Below, in pieces: positions 23,640-34,739 of a DNA stretch of 64,000 nucleotides. The position numbers and the translations under genes are program-made. Position 1 is the first letter of the stretch. Every line of letters begins with the position of its first letter. The stretch is from positions 6,023,001-6,087,000 of the forward strand of contig WPIO01000016.1 of NCBI GenBank assembly GCA_009760855.2. The letters are read 5' to 3'. The notes under the pieces were generated by a model. That model was not told the origin of the DNA and ran no database searches. It saw only the letters and a program-made list of their open reading frames with translations. The DNA is from Cristatella mucedo. Its lineage: Eukaryota > Bryozoa > Phylactolaemata > Cristatellidae.

Positions 23640-24225
23640 GGCTGCAAAGCTAGTCTACAAGTCCCAGCGGTTTGAGCACGTGTCTCCTTTGCTAAAAGAG
23701 CTAGGATGGATGCCGGTTGAGCAACGGATACAGAGCAAAAAGCTTACGCTGACCCACAAGGCCCGCAACGGCTTGGCTCCTTCGTAACTAGCTGAACTGC
23801 TGCACCAGTTTCAGCCTGTTCGCGCCCTCAGGTCCCGTGTCGACAATAAATTAGCTGTTCCATTCCTCCGCTTAAAGATTGTTGGCGACAGAAGATTGAT
23901 CTCTGCAGGTCCTCGACTGTGGAACTCGCTTCTACAATTCTTAGGCAACGACAACTACTCTCATGCTGCCGACTATGGCTCATCCTTTTCAGGCTGTCCT
24001 GAGCTGCTACTTCCATGCTACTCATTACCTCAACAGCTCTCCTGACTCTGCTACGCTTCCCATTTTCTCTTTGTTGCGTGAGACGAAGTCTGTTGTCTAA
24101 CGAATGCGTACCGAAAGCCGCTTAGGCTGTGAGTGCGCTATACAAAACTCTCCTGCGTCACACCCACATAATCTTTATGAATTTGTGGAGTTACAGACGG
24201 AGATAAATTACACTACATTACATTA
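23640..24225 (+). mobile_element. LINE-B 3' fragment
   Basis: Encodes pieces of the C-terminal part of a second non-LTR retrotransposon: HVSPLLKELGWMP, LAELLHQFQPVRALR, NKLAVPFL, GPRLWNSL. It finishes with the LINE-B end GTGGAGTTACAGACGGAGAT and a run of ATTACA-type units at 24205-24225. A stop interrupts the frame near 23790. Its sequence and tail differ from LINE-A. Confidence 0.88.
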
Positions 24226-25249
24226 AGTAACGCATAGCCTACTGAGCAATTGTCTGATAGTACCCTATGAATGAAAGTCTATGCTTTACAACCGGCGGTA
24301 AGAGAGGCAACCAGCAAGAGTTAATAGCAACCCAGGTATCGTGCTAAGACAAGCATGAAAAAGCACTCGTTGCGCGCCAAGATAGTCAGAGAAATAGCAT
24401 TCTTTAGCCATCAATCAGTCAGATCACAGGCTTGAAAAAATATAGCTAAGTGATATATTAATGTTAAAATTTTTGGTATCGCAAAAAGTTAGCAGGGCAT
24501 GACATACTCGTCCTTCGTTCACTAAGCCGTCATGGACTCTATGGATGAGAAAGTTTAAACTAGGAAAATTCCCAACGGCGAACTGTGCACATTCTATCTA
24601 ACGTTTGCATGCACTATCTACACTCGTCCTTAAACACAATCTCGCTGTACAGCGAGACGCATAGTATAAATAGTCTAAAACTAAAACTCTCCAACTAAAA
24701 TTGGCTAGATTTATTTTAGTTATTCCACTAGCTATTCAGTCTTTTCGCCCGTTCTAGATGCCAAATTCATATTAAATGCTAAGCGATGTAAATATAATAC
24801 GTACATTCTAGTAGGCAACGATGGGTGTCAAAAAAGGGGTAGGGAATAATTCGCTAAATTGCACATCTAGCTGCAAATGAGCTCCAATAGTTTAAATTAA
24901 ACTTTGAAATACTAGAAATTCAATGGAATAGGAACGATCTCCTTTTGCTTTAGCCCGGCGTGGTGACTGACCCATCCACTTGGGCCAGCTGAGTTAGACT
25001 ATAGGAAAGCTACGAGAGCGATCCGGAGATCACAGGCTTCACATGCTCTTGTTAAGCGATGGACACGCATAAGTAGAATTGGCCCATGATTCTTCCCGAG
25101 GGGGCCGTACTGTAAATTTCATAGAAAATTAAAGATGGTCATCACCCCGCATGTTCCGAACACGAAATTCTATGCTGATGATGCACTGGCACTGACAAAT
25201 AAATCTCATTAAATCAGATTTACATTCGTTTTAGAATTTGTACGTATAA
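24226..25249. other. Mostly unannotated DNA with one R6 repeat
   Basis: Apart from the R6 block (24485-24665) nothing was recognised. Confidence 0.35.
24485..24665. repeat. Unnamed repeat family R6, copy 1
   Basis: Inverted match to about 45200-45385. Both contain a GATGAGAAAGT/ACTTTCTCATC block, GCGAACTGTGCAC versus its inverted GCGCAGTTCTC form, and ACACTCGTCCTTAAA versus TTTAAGGACGAGTGT. Confidence 0.6.
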
Positions 25250-25440
25250 AATTACCTCTGATAGTTAGGCTGGAGCAAGAAAATGGAGGCACCTAAAATG
25301 AGTGACCTAACCTTGAAGTCTATACGCTGTTTGGTGAGGGAGCCAGTGAAGGTCGGTGAGAAGTGGTGATTGTGATTGTGAGGATCATGTAAGAAAAGCC
25401 TTGCCACAGATTTTTGCACAAACTAAAAACTTCTGATTGC
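25250..25440 (-). mobile_element. LINE-A C-terminal fragment
   Basis: Minus-strand match to the RIDFK/LTFR region: AGGCTGGAGC, ACCTTGAAGTCTATACGCTG and CCAGTGAAGGTCGGTGAGAA on the plus strand. It ends without a 3' tail. Confidence 0.7.
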
Positions 25441-25813
25441 ACATCTGCACAAAAACGCGTGATTATTTTAACTATTTCTGAACAAAAATTATTTCTGATT
25501 TTGGTGAGGTAAGTTTTGCTGTACATGTCATCAAACATCCTGAAGCTTCATTTTCTGCAACCATGGACATTTAAAACAAAACCTACCCAATCGAAATAAG
25601 AAATAATTGTAAGAATGAGGTAAACAAGCAGAACTGAACTCAAGTTTCAATTTTAACTCTGACAAGAAAATTAATGGTCAAGCTATGAAATTTGCAAGAT
25701 GCAAAGCTACACTGAAAATGAAGCACTTTAAAATTCACAAGCATGCACCTCTCAATAAGCTTCACGCAGGTACCTCGATATACCAAGGTTTAACAAGTTG
25801 GGATGCAAGTATC

Positions 25814-26092
25814 ATATAATAATAATAATAATAATTCACTTGATAAAGCGCCCTCAGAGAACCTAATCTCTTTCTAGGCGCTTTACATTTGCTGCAAAGG
25901 GAAATGCAATTGAATGGTAAGTAAAATCACGCTTGAAAAACAAATAAAATGAATAATATGGTTAGGGGTGACATGCACAGGGTCAGCATGCAAATGTGGT
26001 TACTGGCAGCATGCACAGTGTCAGCACGCATAAGCACATGAAGTACGAATCGCAGGGACCCACTAAATGCTGTCCTAAATAGGTGTGTTATG
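25814..26092 (-). mobile_element. LINE-A 3' end with (AAT)n tail
   Basis: Reverse orientation: AATAAT run at 25818-25836, TTCACTTGATAAAGCGCCCT, the hairpin, the 3' UTR CATGC-rich blocks and CCCACTAAATGCTGTCCTAAAT at the stop-codon end. Confidence 0.92.
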
Positions 26093-26572
26093 CTAAGATC
26101 GGTAAATCTTTTATCTGATATATATTTTGCTTCCGGTTTACATCCGGGTTAGTCAAGGTTTGCATAATCATTTTTTTCTTTTACGTTGAAATCGTCAGAA
26201 CTGCCGATCCCATTTCTAAAACGTTTGTATTTTGAAAGATACCTCACACAAATATTAGATTGGCGGACCAAGTTAAAAGTATTTTCTTGACTTTTCCCAT
26301 TAAGATAAAAAATACCGTATCTAACCACAAAAGGTAATTTAGACCTACGAATAACTTTTTCACATAATGGAAATCCACTTAGTAAAAAAAATCTTCAACC
26401 GTCTGAGTTTTCTTACATCTAAAATGAAGTACTTCCATTTTTATAAAATGTCATTCTATACTATAAAACAGAGGAACAGGAAGATAAGTATGGTCCAGAA
26501 TCAAATGTAAGCTACATTTTCAAGTCTAGATCGAACAAAGTTCCTAGCTGTTTCTTTAATGAAGAAGTACGC

Positions 26573-26712
26573 CGAGCTGGTTTGGTCCAGCGCTTAAGGT
26601 GCTCGCCCCAACCAAGGCCTGGCTGAGGTCGTGGGCTCGAGCCCCGAGGCATATGTGAAGCGCCTGAATAGAGATTAAGTTCTCTTGGGGAGCTATACAA
26701 ATGAATTATATA
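26573..26712 (+). mobile_element. SINE-2 copy, best example
   Basis: A tRNA-like head runs from CTGGTTTGGTCCAGCGC to a B box GTCGTGGGCTCGAGCC (26629-26644). It is joined to a 3' part, AAGCGCCTGAATAGAGATTA then AGTTCTCTTGGGGAGC, that copies the terminal hairpin of LINE-A. It ends ACAAATGAATTATA. It is inserted in the integrase element between sequences that are contiguous in copy B. Confidence 0.85.
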
Positions 26713-27298
26713 GTACATAATGAAAGCCATCAGGCTGAATGACATACTATATATGTCAACTGATAATGGATGTACATATTGCTTGATGGATGATGATATC
26801 AGATATTAAAAATCGAGGGCATTGGAAAGCAAAAAAAATTATTGAGAGAAGTAGCTCAAGCAAAAACTGACATTCACTCAAAAGTCTGTTGGAATAGCCA
26901 AATAAGGTAACAGTAGACCCTGGATCGGAGTTCAAATGTAAATTCAAGAAAGAAATGGAAAGACAAAGAACGCAGATAATAAAGCGACAAGCAAAAGAAC
27001 GGTGCAGTAGTTAATTAAGAGAATGAATCAAACTATCGCAGGAAGAGCATTTATGCCTCAATATAAAAAAGAATTAGAAATCCCGAGTAAAGGAGATTAC
27101 AGTATAAAAATATAGCGAATAGAAAACCTACAAAAATACTAAATTAATTGAATAATGAAATTACTAGAGAAATGGGAGAAGAATCAGCTAATGAAAATAA
27201 AAAGAAACAAAAATTAAGAAACCAAAATACTATAAAAAGGAAGAAAAGTAGGAGGAGCAATCAGAACTTGAAACAACCGTCAGATACTTGCCGGTAAA

Positions 27299-27348
27299 GC
27301 TGGTGAAGGAAAAGGTGAAAGAAGCTGGTGAAGGAAAAGGTGAAAGAA
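27299..27348. repeat. 25-bp tandem duplication
   Basis: The unit beginning GCTGGTGAAGGAAAAGG occurs twice in a row with no mismatch. It lies in the integrase C-terminal remnant and is absent from copies B and C. Confidence 0.9.
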
Positions 27349-27467
27349 GCGCTACAAATCCACTGTGGAGTTTCACTAAACATAGGATAATTAGGAAAAA
27401 CCTGATGAAAGATCAGCCTATTGAATATTTTATTGTTGACTTTGAAAGGAGCATTGTCAATTAGTAA

Positions 27468-27885
27468 TTACAAACTAAAAACCGGAGTAGTTGCATTTAG
27501 AGAACTACCAGTTTCGTAAACGTCTTTTACTATATTGTCAAATTCATCCTTTGTAATAACTTTATTATGGGAAAGAGCGACGAGTATTTTAAAAATTAGC
27601 TTAAACGTATTTAAGCTTAAGAAATATCTTTTTTTTGTCAATTTGAGATAGCACACTTTTAATCTATAACAACATAGTTGATACACCTCCAAGCGCAGTG
27701 AAAATAGGCACTAGGTCATAATAAGTAGTAGGATAGGTGTTGACTATGGTAACTCCTAAAGTTATAAGAATATTGATAAATTGTGAAGAATACCTAACTT
27801 TAAGTAAACTAGTTAGACATGGCCTTATTTTAACAGTATTCGAGACTATGTAATCATTAGTATACCGTATCCTTAAATTTGACAT
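27468..27885 (-). pseudogene. Small conserved ORF of the integrase element, copy A
   Basis: Two adjoining minus-strand frames carry a hydrophobic segment (SQFINILITLGVTIV; VPIFTALGGVSTMLL) and then KLTKKRYFLSLNTFKLIFKI with the acidic block NKVITKDEFDNIVKD and the end ETGSSLNATTPVFSL. The same peptide order is found in copies B and C on the minus strand, so it was once a real gene. I recall similar small proteins near integrases in animal Polinton-like elements, but this is from memory and unverified. Broken by a frameshift near 27670. Confidence 0.5.
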
Positions 27886-27969
27886 CCCTAATATAATGAT
27901 GTAAATAAGTAAATTAAATTATAAAAAAAACTAATATTTTCCATCCACTACTAGATTTCAACATAATGG

Positions 27970-28555
27970 GCTCTCGCGAGTCTCTGGAACACGCGTTTCC
28001 TAAAAGAAGGAACTTAAGACCTATGCACCTTTTGACCATGGACGATTGGCTTTTTTTGGGCGTCGCCGACGACAGCAGCTGCACTTGCGACACTTCTCGG
28101 ACTAGCCATACTTGCACCGGTATTAGACAATTAGTAGCCACCTGAAATTCGACGCCAGCGATGGGTATGGCTGTGCGCAGCCGCTGCTATCTAAGGATAG
28201 ACGACGCGTTCCCTCTCTCGGGCGCGTTCCCGTTTAGCGCGCACTCGGCGTCTTTCAAAGCGCGCTCCGCTGCCACCGTGCTGCTAGCTGCTGCCGTTCA
28301 ACTTTAGCTGCTCGGTTCGCGTCGCTGATTCATTTGCACGAGTTGCGTGCGTGCGAGCGCCCACTCGCTGAGAATGGTGCCGCCGGCTTCGTGTGAGTAA
28401 GCTCGAGAATGCTCGCGAAATACACCGTAGGTGCAGCTGTCTCGTGTGTAGGACCGGGCAGCGAGTCCGATTTGCTTTGCTCTTACAAGAAGCCGGCGCG
28501 AGCCCGCGTCAGCGACGCCTCTAGAGAACGAAGGGGCGGCAGCGCCGAGCGCCCG
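27970..28555. other. GC-rich stretch, no gene recognised
   Basis: Open frames exist on both strands from 28300 to 28780, but they overlap repeat R5 and no protein family is recognised. Confidence 0.3.
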
Positions 28556-28559
28556 AGCA

Positions 28560-28870
28560 GCGAACGCGACGCTGCTCGGGCGCTGGCTGAGAGGCGCGCC
28601 ATTTGTCGGCGGATCCATCCCGCCAGTTCCGGGTCGGCGGAACGCTTGCCGGGCAAGCGCGTCCTGTGCGCAGCAGCCATTAGGGCCGGTCTTGGCTTTG
28701 TGGAAACCGGAGCTCACGGGAGATCTAATTTAACTGGGATTACAGGTTCGTCCACAAATTTCTTCCTGTGGCCTGAAATTTGACCTCTGCCGGCTCTTAG
28801 AAGTGCTGCAGCCCCTCTGTCGGGAGATTTTCAATCTGGTTTTGCAGTAATCGCTAGGAGCTGGTGCAGA
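28560..28870 (-). repeat. Unnamed repeat family R5, copy 1
   Basis: The minus strand matches 51340-51655 on the plus strand: GAGGGGCTGCAGCACTTCTA, GAGCTCCGGTTTCCAC and GCTTGCCCGGCAAGC are shared in the same order, with small gaps. Confidence 0.75.
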
Positions 28871-28879
28871 TGAAGGAAG

Positions 28880-29035
28880 CCTTTTTATAGCGCCCTAAGA
28901 GAACTTGACCTCTATCCAGGCGCTTCGTGTTTGCGGCACGGCTCGAGCCCACCGACAAAGACGACAACGGCGAGCATCTCGACCTTGATTGAGCGGCGAG
29001 CACCCTAAGCATTGGGCCAAACCAGTGCGACAGAC
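28880..29035 (-). mobile_element. SINE-2 copy
   Basis: Hairpin block CGCCCTAAGAGAACTTGACC on the plus strand, then CGGCTCGAGCCCACCG (reverse of the B box) and GCGAGCACCCTAAGCATTGG (reverse of the A-box region). Confidence 0.75.
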
Positions 29036-29689
29036 TCGCATGCTGCACCAAAGAGTATTCAAAATGGCGCGACACTTCCTCTGAACGCAAGAGTGGCATG
29101 CAGCGCCGTTTATTTACTCCCCGTTGCGTGCTTAAAAAAGAGCCCCCCAAAAAAAGTGCCTTCACGAAGCAGCTCTCGGCCCGGCTAACCTTTGCCAGCT
29201 GACACTATTCATTCTTACTTTCATCGTCAGCAAAGGAGCGAGTCGTCATCGTCGATATATCGCTTCCGCCTTGCCCTCCGTGCCGGAAGTGTCGACCTTT
29301 GCCGCGTTCTATTCAGAGCAACTGAAGTCGCGCATGCAGAGAACGTGCGAAAGACGGAAACGGCCATGCCTCCGCCAGTCCCAAAGAGGCCACCGCAGTG
29401 AAAAACTTGTAGTCGCAACTAAATGTCACTTGCAGGAACCGACTACTGATATCGCCAGAGAGCAGCCTTCGCCGTCTACACAGGAAAGCTATAGACAGGC
29501 AGCCTCAGCAGCAGCCCAGCGCGACCGTGCCTGCTTCTACTAGACCTGTAAAAGGCAGTGGCAAGAAAGCTGTAGAAGGAAGCGATTCGCTGCACTGAAA
29601 GCAGACGGGCAGCTTGTACCTCCCAGGTACTAGCTAAGTACTCGCTGCTGCTGCTGCGGCTTCCACGTCCACCCACTCTTAGATGCGTT
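29036..29689. other. No gene recognised
   Basis: GC-moderate DNA; a plus-strand frame at 29271-29543 has no recognised domain. Confidence 0.3.
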
Positions 29690-30040
29690 TACTCTCTGGC
29701 TTCTCATCTGACCCAAATAGTGCGGCTATGCCTCAAGACAAACCTCAAATCCCACAAAGATCGCGCCTTCGGTTAGTGTGACCCCAAAGCCTCTAATTCA
29801 CTCCCGACTGCCGTCACTGCATGCCCTAACGTGAACAAATTTTAACAGAAACTGAAAAAATGCACCTTTTTATACATACAGCATTCGGCGGGTCAGCGTT
29901 AATTTTTTGCTAGCTTCCTTTAGCATGCAAACCCTGTTCATTTTATCAGTAACTACATTGACATGCTTTCATTAAAGCACGTGCAAAGTTAATAGAAAGA
30001 GATTCAGTCTGTACAGGCGTACATTGTTCTCATTAGCATT
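29690..30040 (+). mobile_element. LINE-A 3' fragment, decayed
   Basis: Matches ACAAACCTCAAATCCC, CCCAAAGCCT, ACTCCCGACTGCCGTCA and GCATTCGGCGGGTC of the LINE-A C-terminus, followed by a short UTR and the GAAAGAGATTCAGT hairpin half. Confidence 0.75.
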
Positions 30041-30237
30041 ACAATGTAGTAGGCATTCCAAGTACTTGAGGCGTTTCTAGGGACTTTTGCTAATCATTTG
30101 CTACGCTATGGAATCCCAGGGTAATGTTTCGAAAACAGCCGTCATTTTCTTGGACTACGTAAACTCAGATTAGTCAAATAATATTGAACTCATCCCGACT
30201 GCACATATTTTGAATATCAGCGTTAATAGGAATACAA

Positions 30238-30305
30238 TGGCATGCAGATAGCGCCCTAAAAGATGAATTGATGTCTTTCTAGGCACTTTCATGAGCTGGA
30301 AGGGA
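30238..30305 (-). repeat. LINE-A/SINE-2 3' hairpin remnant
   Basis: AGCGCCCTAAAAGATGAATT and TCTTTCTAGGCACTTTC on the plus strand are the reversed hairpin arms. Confidence 0.6.
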
Positions 30306-31210
30306 AGCATGTAAAGTAGCTCATTTACAGCATTGACAATTTCAGTAGGCACAAAACACGTCCGCTGAAATCGCGTCCAGTCGTTGTGCCCAGTAGGCCA
30401 AGCTTGCTCTCGTGCGGGAAGCCTTTGCATTTGCTTCTCCGGCAGCAGCTTCGTCCGCTCGCTCGAACGACATCCATAGGCCGTGCCGCTGTAATCAAGT
30501 TCAGGCCAGTCTTTGGCGAAAGGTTGCACTAACGCACAAATGGGAGACCGACGAAAAACGATGACCGACGAAAAAGTGACCGATGAGCTGGCAACACAGG
30601 GAAATTTCTTCCAGCTCGGCGCGTCTTGCGGCATTGGTGCCTCAGCATAATCGTAGCTCGACGTAAGTGCCTGACTGTGAAGGCCGACGCGGAGGCTTGA
30701 TATCAATAACACACGTGATAAAGCGCCACTAGACTGAATTTCTCGCAGGAAGTTCTGTTGGTTATTCGTGCTGTATTTAAGCGCCTTACGTATTGGCTAG
30801 TGCCGACGGATGGCTGCATAAAACCTGTTCAATTTGCAGCACACTCTCTGGTTTTTCCGGGGTGTGGCCAATGAGCAGCAGCTTCGGATTTAGAGCTGGA
30901 TAGTCCGCCGGCAAGTGGTGCTGCGCAACGGCACGAACTACCCAGAACTTCGGCTCTTCAAACTCGCGAGTCACGAGCGTCGAGCACCGATTGAGAGTGC
31001 GTTACGGTAAATGTCGGAAAATGCCGCCGCCGGCGGTTTTCGCAGACTGAGCCGTTCCTCTGCGCCTACTGCTGCTGCCCTTAGCACGGGACGAAGGCGC
31101 TTTTGAGCCGCCACTGGCGATACATTCTGCGTCCGTCCGTTTGATCGCACGCGTTCAATATCCCTCGTCCGAGCGGCGAATCGCAAACGATCGGCCGCAT
31201 CCACTGCCAC
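30306..31210 (-). other. Exon-like minus-strand frames, product unknown
   Basis: Minus-strand frames at about 30712-30310, 30974-30786 and 31210-30971 have unremarkable, protein-like composition (for example EEPKFWVVRAVAQHHLPAD near 30950-30900) in a GC-rich island. I recognise no domain, and splice borders joining them are not clear. They could be exons of an unknown gene or chance frames. Confidence 0.2.
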
Positions 31211-31349
31211 TCGCCGCCGCCGCCGCTGCGGCAGTGCCTACTGCAGCGATAGGACCTGCGGCGGCTATCCGTCCGATCGCTGCAGTGAGGCTGCGACAAT
31301 TCCGTGCGACCAGTCGTCGCTCAGTTGTAACGAACCTTGTGCCAACTCC

Positions 31350-31500
31350 GCGCGCGTGCAGAGTTGATGCGGTAAGCTGCTGGCTGTTGACGACCATCGC
31401 GGGTTCGAATCCTGCGGTCCTTAATTGCTACCTGCAAGCGGTGGTGATAGCCGATTAGTCTCTTGTGCTGCTACACAAATGAGGCTTTTAAATGAGCTAA
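31350..31500 (+). mobile_element. SINE-1 copy
   Basis: A-box-like GATGCGGTAAGCTGC, B box CGCGGGTTCGAATCC, middle CCTGCAAGCGGTGGTGATAG and the end ACAAATGAGGCTTTTAAATG. Confidence 0.82.
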
Positions 31501-31529
31501 TATTTATTATAGCATGAGCTCACTAAAGT

Positions 31530-32020
31530 GAAATCGAATGAAATTTTGTGGGTTAAACTGGATCATTGCTTGCTGTAATATGAAATAGAAATCTAATAGC
31601 TGTGCGAAGCTTTTTGTTGAAATGCAGCTGTATCGCAGTTTGACTACTCAGGAATGCCATTTGGGCCGGTCCGCCAGAAGCCATAGCCTGAGAATGCGAA
31701 AGGGAAATCCAATGAAATTTAGTAGGTAAACTTTGCACGGAGTTCTCCATAATTTGAGTCAAAACCACAATTGTGTGACTACTATGTGCACTAATGGCAG
31801 CTGTGTTGGCGTTTGAATCAGTAAATAAGCTGGCTGACCCGTGCCCTTTGAGGCACGAGAATGCCCGAGCCCAATTACATTAAATCTGGCAGCGAAACCT
31901 GAAACACCGTTCTGTATAATTTGAAATCAAAGCCACTGTGTTCTGACTATTATTGCTGAAATGACAGCTGCATCACAGTGTGCCACAGTTAATCGCGGGA
32001 CCCGAATGTCTATGCTCAAA
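31530..32020. repeat. Short satellite-like tandem array, period about 170 bp
   Basis: A diverged unit recurs about three times. The anchor GCAGCTG(T/C)AT-like block occurs at about 31624, 31797 and 31967 (spacings near 173 and 170), each time preceded by an AATTTGA-TCAAA-CCAC block. The first unit is partial. Confidence 0.6.
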
Positions 32021-32064
32021 ACATCAACGATCGACCTCAAAACAGTCGTAGGAGGTGATTACTA

Positions 32065-32565
32065 CCAGGCTACCAGTCAAGCGACGAATCGACTTCAAGG
32101 TCTTGTCGCTAGCTTTTAGGTCACTTCATTCTTCGGCTCCAGCCTATCTCTCAGATTTACTCCCCCACCAGATCAAGCGTCGTGCCACCCGCTTTTTGGA
32201 ATCCAACAGTTTACCAATACCTCTTACAAACTTCAAATCCTCTGGAGACCGTGCATTTAGCTCGCATGCTCCCAAAGCCTAGAACTCACTCCCGACTTGC
32301 GTCAGAACATCCCCTGACTTGACCACATTTAAAAAGAACTTAAAAACACACCTATTTAGGACAGCATTTTTTGGGTCCCTGTGATTCGTCCTTGGTGTGC
32401 TTATGCGTGCTGATACTGTGCATGCTGCCACTAACCATATTTGCATGCTGACTGACCACTCACCATTCGAACGCGCTTCCCTTTGCAGCAAATGTGAAGC
32501 GCCTAGAAAGAGATTGATTTCTCTGAGGGCGCTTTATCAAGTTAATTATTTTTATTAAAATTATT
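32065..32565 (+). mobile_element. LINE-A 3' fragment
   Basis: Decayed coding for RRIDFKVLSLAFRSLHSSAP and AYLSDLLPHQIKRRATRF, then the stop-codon region, a shortened 3' UTR and the hairpin with GAGGGCGCTTTATCAAG. The tail is a degraded TTATTTTTATT. Confidence 0.92.
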
Positions 32566-32569
32566 ACCT

Positions 32570-33079
32570 TCATGCAATCGCATGCAACCTTAGCAGATAA
32601 GTACAAATAGGCAAGAATTGTTACTATCTAGAAACTCTTTTTATATAATTATACGATTTCAAAATATATTCAAAAGCCGGCTTAAACTATAATGCGATGT
32701 GAGTTATAATTTGTATGCAGTTTCTTTATTAGACTACTCAAATTAGAAATATTTATTTAAACTAGCATTCTTAAAAAAGTAACGCTCCTGTATTGTTTCG
32801 CGCTTGCGTCCTGCACGATTTTGCCGGTTGCCGACTCGTCATCACCAGTCTTGCTGACTGGTGGCCCGTGGTATTTTCTGGTATGCTCTAGTTCGTACGT
32901 TTGAAACTTTCTGGCTTTTGCATGTTTGTCCGATTATGATACAACGCATGTCGTTATGCATTGGTTGTTTATTCTCTTTCGAAGAGCTGAGTTGTAAACC
33001 ACACGGAGAGATATTTAGTTCTCATAGCCTGCGATTAGCTGAAATACGATTCGCCAGTGTCCGAGCTTAAATATCGTCT
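32570..33079. other. No gene recognised
   Basis: AT-rich DNA between LINE-A and repeat R1. Confidence 0.35.
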
Positions 33080-34110
33080 GCTCAATGCCACTTTAGGATC
33101 TGCCTACGGTTGCCTAAGGATACCGAATATTCTTATCAGTGATGATACCATCAGGTCTTACGGTGCAGATTCGGGAGTAGTTCATACAACTTATCTAGTT
33201 TTATCTCCGCAGCGAACGTAATCTGTAGACATAGCAACTGAGCTGGAACGTGACGGCTTCACCATTTACCATGCATGTAGACTCGTGGACAGGTTCAAGG
33301 TTCGTGGGCGGGTTCCGGGGCCAGTCCAAGTTTTCCAGCGATCAGAGATATGGACCAAGAGCCTCCGATTTCCAACGGCGCCTTTCAAAAATGGCTGTAA
33401 GAGCATGCATCTTCCAAGGGCCGTCGAGAACTTATATAAATGGGTACGCACTGGTGTTGTACCGAGTTAACGGCCAATAGAAGCATCACAGAAGAAGGTA
33501 AACACTGGGATACGCAGAATGAGGAGAGATCAGATCAGAAAATATTACGGTAGGAGCTCGCGAGATAGACAAGCAGCCTGTGAAATAGAAAAATATACGT
33601 GGCTTTTGCGTCCACACATAACTTGCTAGAGGTCGGACTAAAGCTGCTCACAGTTTTGATGATTTTAAGCTCAGCACCGCTTCAATATTGGACCGAGTTC
33701 TGTGGGGAGTTTTCTGTATTCAGAAGTTCGGCCTAGCAGACGGCTAATTTTTCTTCCTAAAACTCAAGCCTGCTGTCAGCACGTTACGCAATCGCACGAA
33801 TAATGGAATCTAACTTTCAGGTTCAAGCTTAACCAACCGCAGACTATGAGACTAGCACTAGATGACTGCTTGGGGTCCTCTGGAAATATCAAAATTATCT
33901 GACACCGGATGCTACGCCAGGTTGCAGCGGCTTCTGCACAAATGTCCTACGGCCGCAAACACAGCTCTCGTAGCAGTGCTAGTTCTTGCCGACGCACGGT
34001 AAACATCGGCGACGCCCGAACCTAGTATCACCGCTAGCGACTTATAGTTGCAGCGCCAATACACTCGGTTCCGCCGACTGGTAGCGTAACGAGATACCCA
34101 TGAAGATAGT
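33080..34110 (+). repeat. Unnamed repeat family R1, copy 1
   Basis: Aligns in order with 52610-54060 on the same strand. Examples of shared blocks: GTAATCTGTAGACATAGCAA, TTGGACCGAGTTC, AATAATGGAATCTAACTTTC, AGCGGCTTCTGCACAAATGTCC and GCTAGCGACTTATAG. Length about 1.0 kb here. No coding sequence recognised. Confidence 0.8.
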
Positions 34111-34138
34111 CCATAACTTAGTGTAACAGCAATCTATG

Positions 34139-34666
34139 CTAATTAAAGCGAGAAAGTCCTTCAATCGAAAACCACGGATTGGCGTGTGTGCAGCGTCGGA
34201 TTGGGTCACCCCCTAACATAGGGCCGCACGCACCGGCAAGTGCCTCTTTGCAACGATGCCATTCCAGATCGCTGCCGTCCATTCGCGAATGGCGAGCTCC
34301 GATCGGTGGCGCGATGCCGGTCGGTGAATGCCGTCGTTTGGTTTTCGCTCGAGCTTGACCGAGCGGCGGCGACTGAGCTGCTGCTGGCTGCCCTTCGCTC
34401 GGGTCAGGGCTAGCGAGCCGCTGCTTACGATCCGAGCGATGCACTCTGATTGGTCCATTTGATCGCTCGCGTAAGGTGACTGGCAACGGTGCGCCGTACG
34501 GCGGCAGCTCCGGCGGCGGATGGATCCGCGACCACCGCGCCCATCTCGAGCAGCCGACGACGGACGCCGCTTGCCTTTCCCTCATTTCATTTTCGTCGTC
34601 TAGTTCGGCAAAGTCTATGCGGCTGCCAGCGTCCGTTCGCTCGGGTGGCACCGAGATCTCGTGCAT
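34139..34666 (-). other. GC-rich 175-codon minus-strand frame, product unknown
   Basis: The frame starts MHEISVPPERTDAGSRIDFA and is proline- and arginine-rich towards the end. It is much richer in GC than its flanks and lies between repeats. No domain is recognised. The start could be a genuine first exon, but the plus strand is also open for part of it, so composition alone could explain it. Confidence 0.2.
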
Positions 34667-34733
34667 AACGAGTGCCTAACGCGTGCATAACTCATGCCTA
34701 AAACGTGCATTACGCGTGCCTAACGCGCCGGCG
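34659..34733. repeat. 11-bp tandem repeat
   Basis: About six imperfect units of TAACGCGTGCC/A follow one another (TAACGAGTGCC, TAACGCGTGCA, TAACTCATGCC, TAAAACGTGCA, TTACGCGTGCC). Confidence 0.8.
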
Positions 34734-34739
34734 AGTGCA

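Larger units (their letters stand above)
26400..27960 (+). mobile_element. Integrase-bearing element, copy A (decayed; Polinton/Maverick-like?)
   Basis: Plus-strand remnants follow the order of a retroviral-type (rve) integrase. They are a TYYMSTDNG-like block near 26735, the second-aspartate block DPGSEFKCKFKKEM at about 26915-26960, a TIAGRAFMPQYKKEL block near 27030-27075 where the catalytic glutamate region is expected, and a C-terminal LETTVRYL block near 27270. Convergent with this, the minus strand at 27885-27468 encodes a small protein with a hydrophobic stretch and the block KVITKDEFDNIVKDVYETG. Both parts recur in copies B and C. A SINE-2 copy interrupts the integrase. Stops and frameshifts are frequent; no polymerase or capsid genes are seen. 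Confidence 0.55.
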
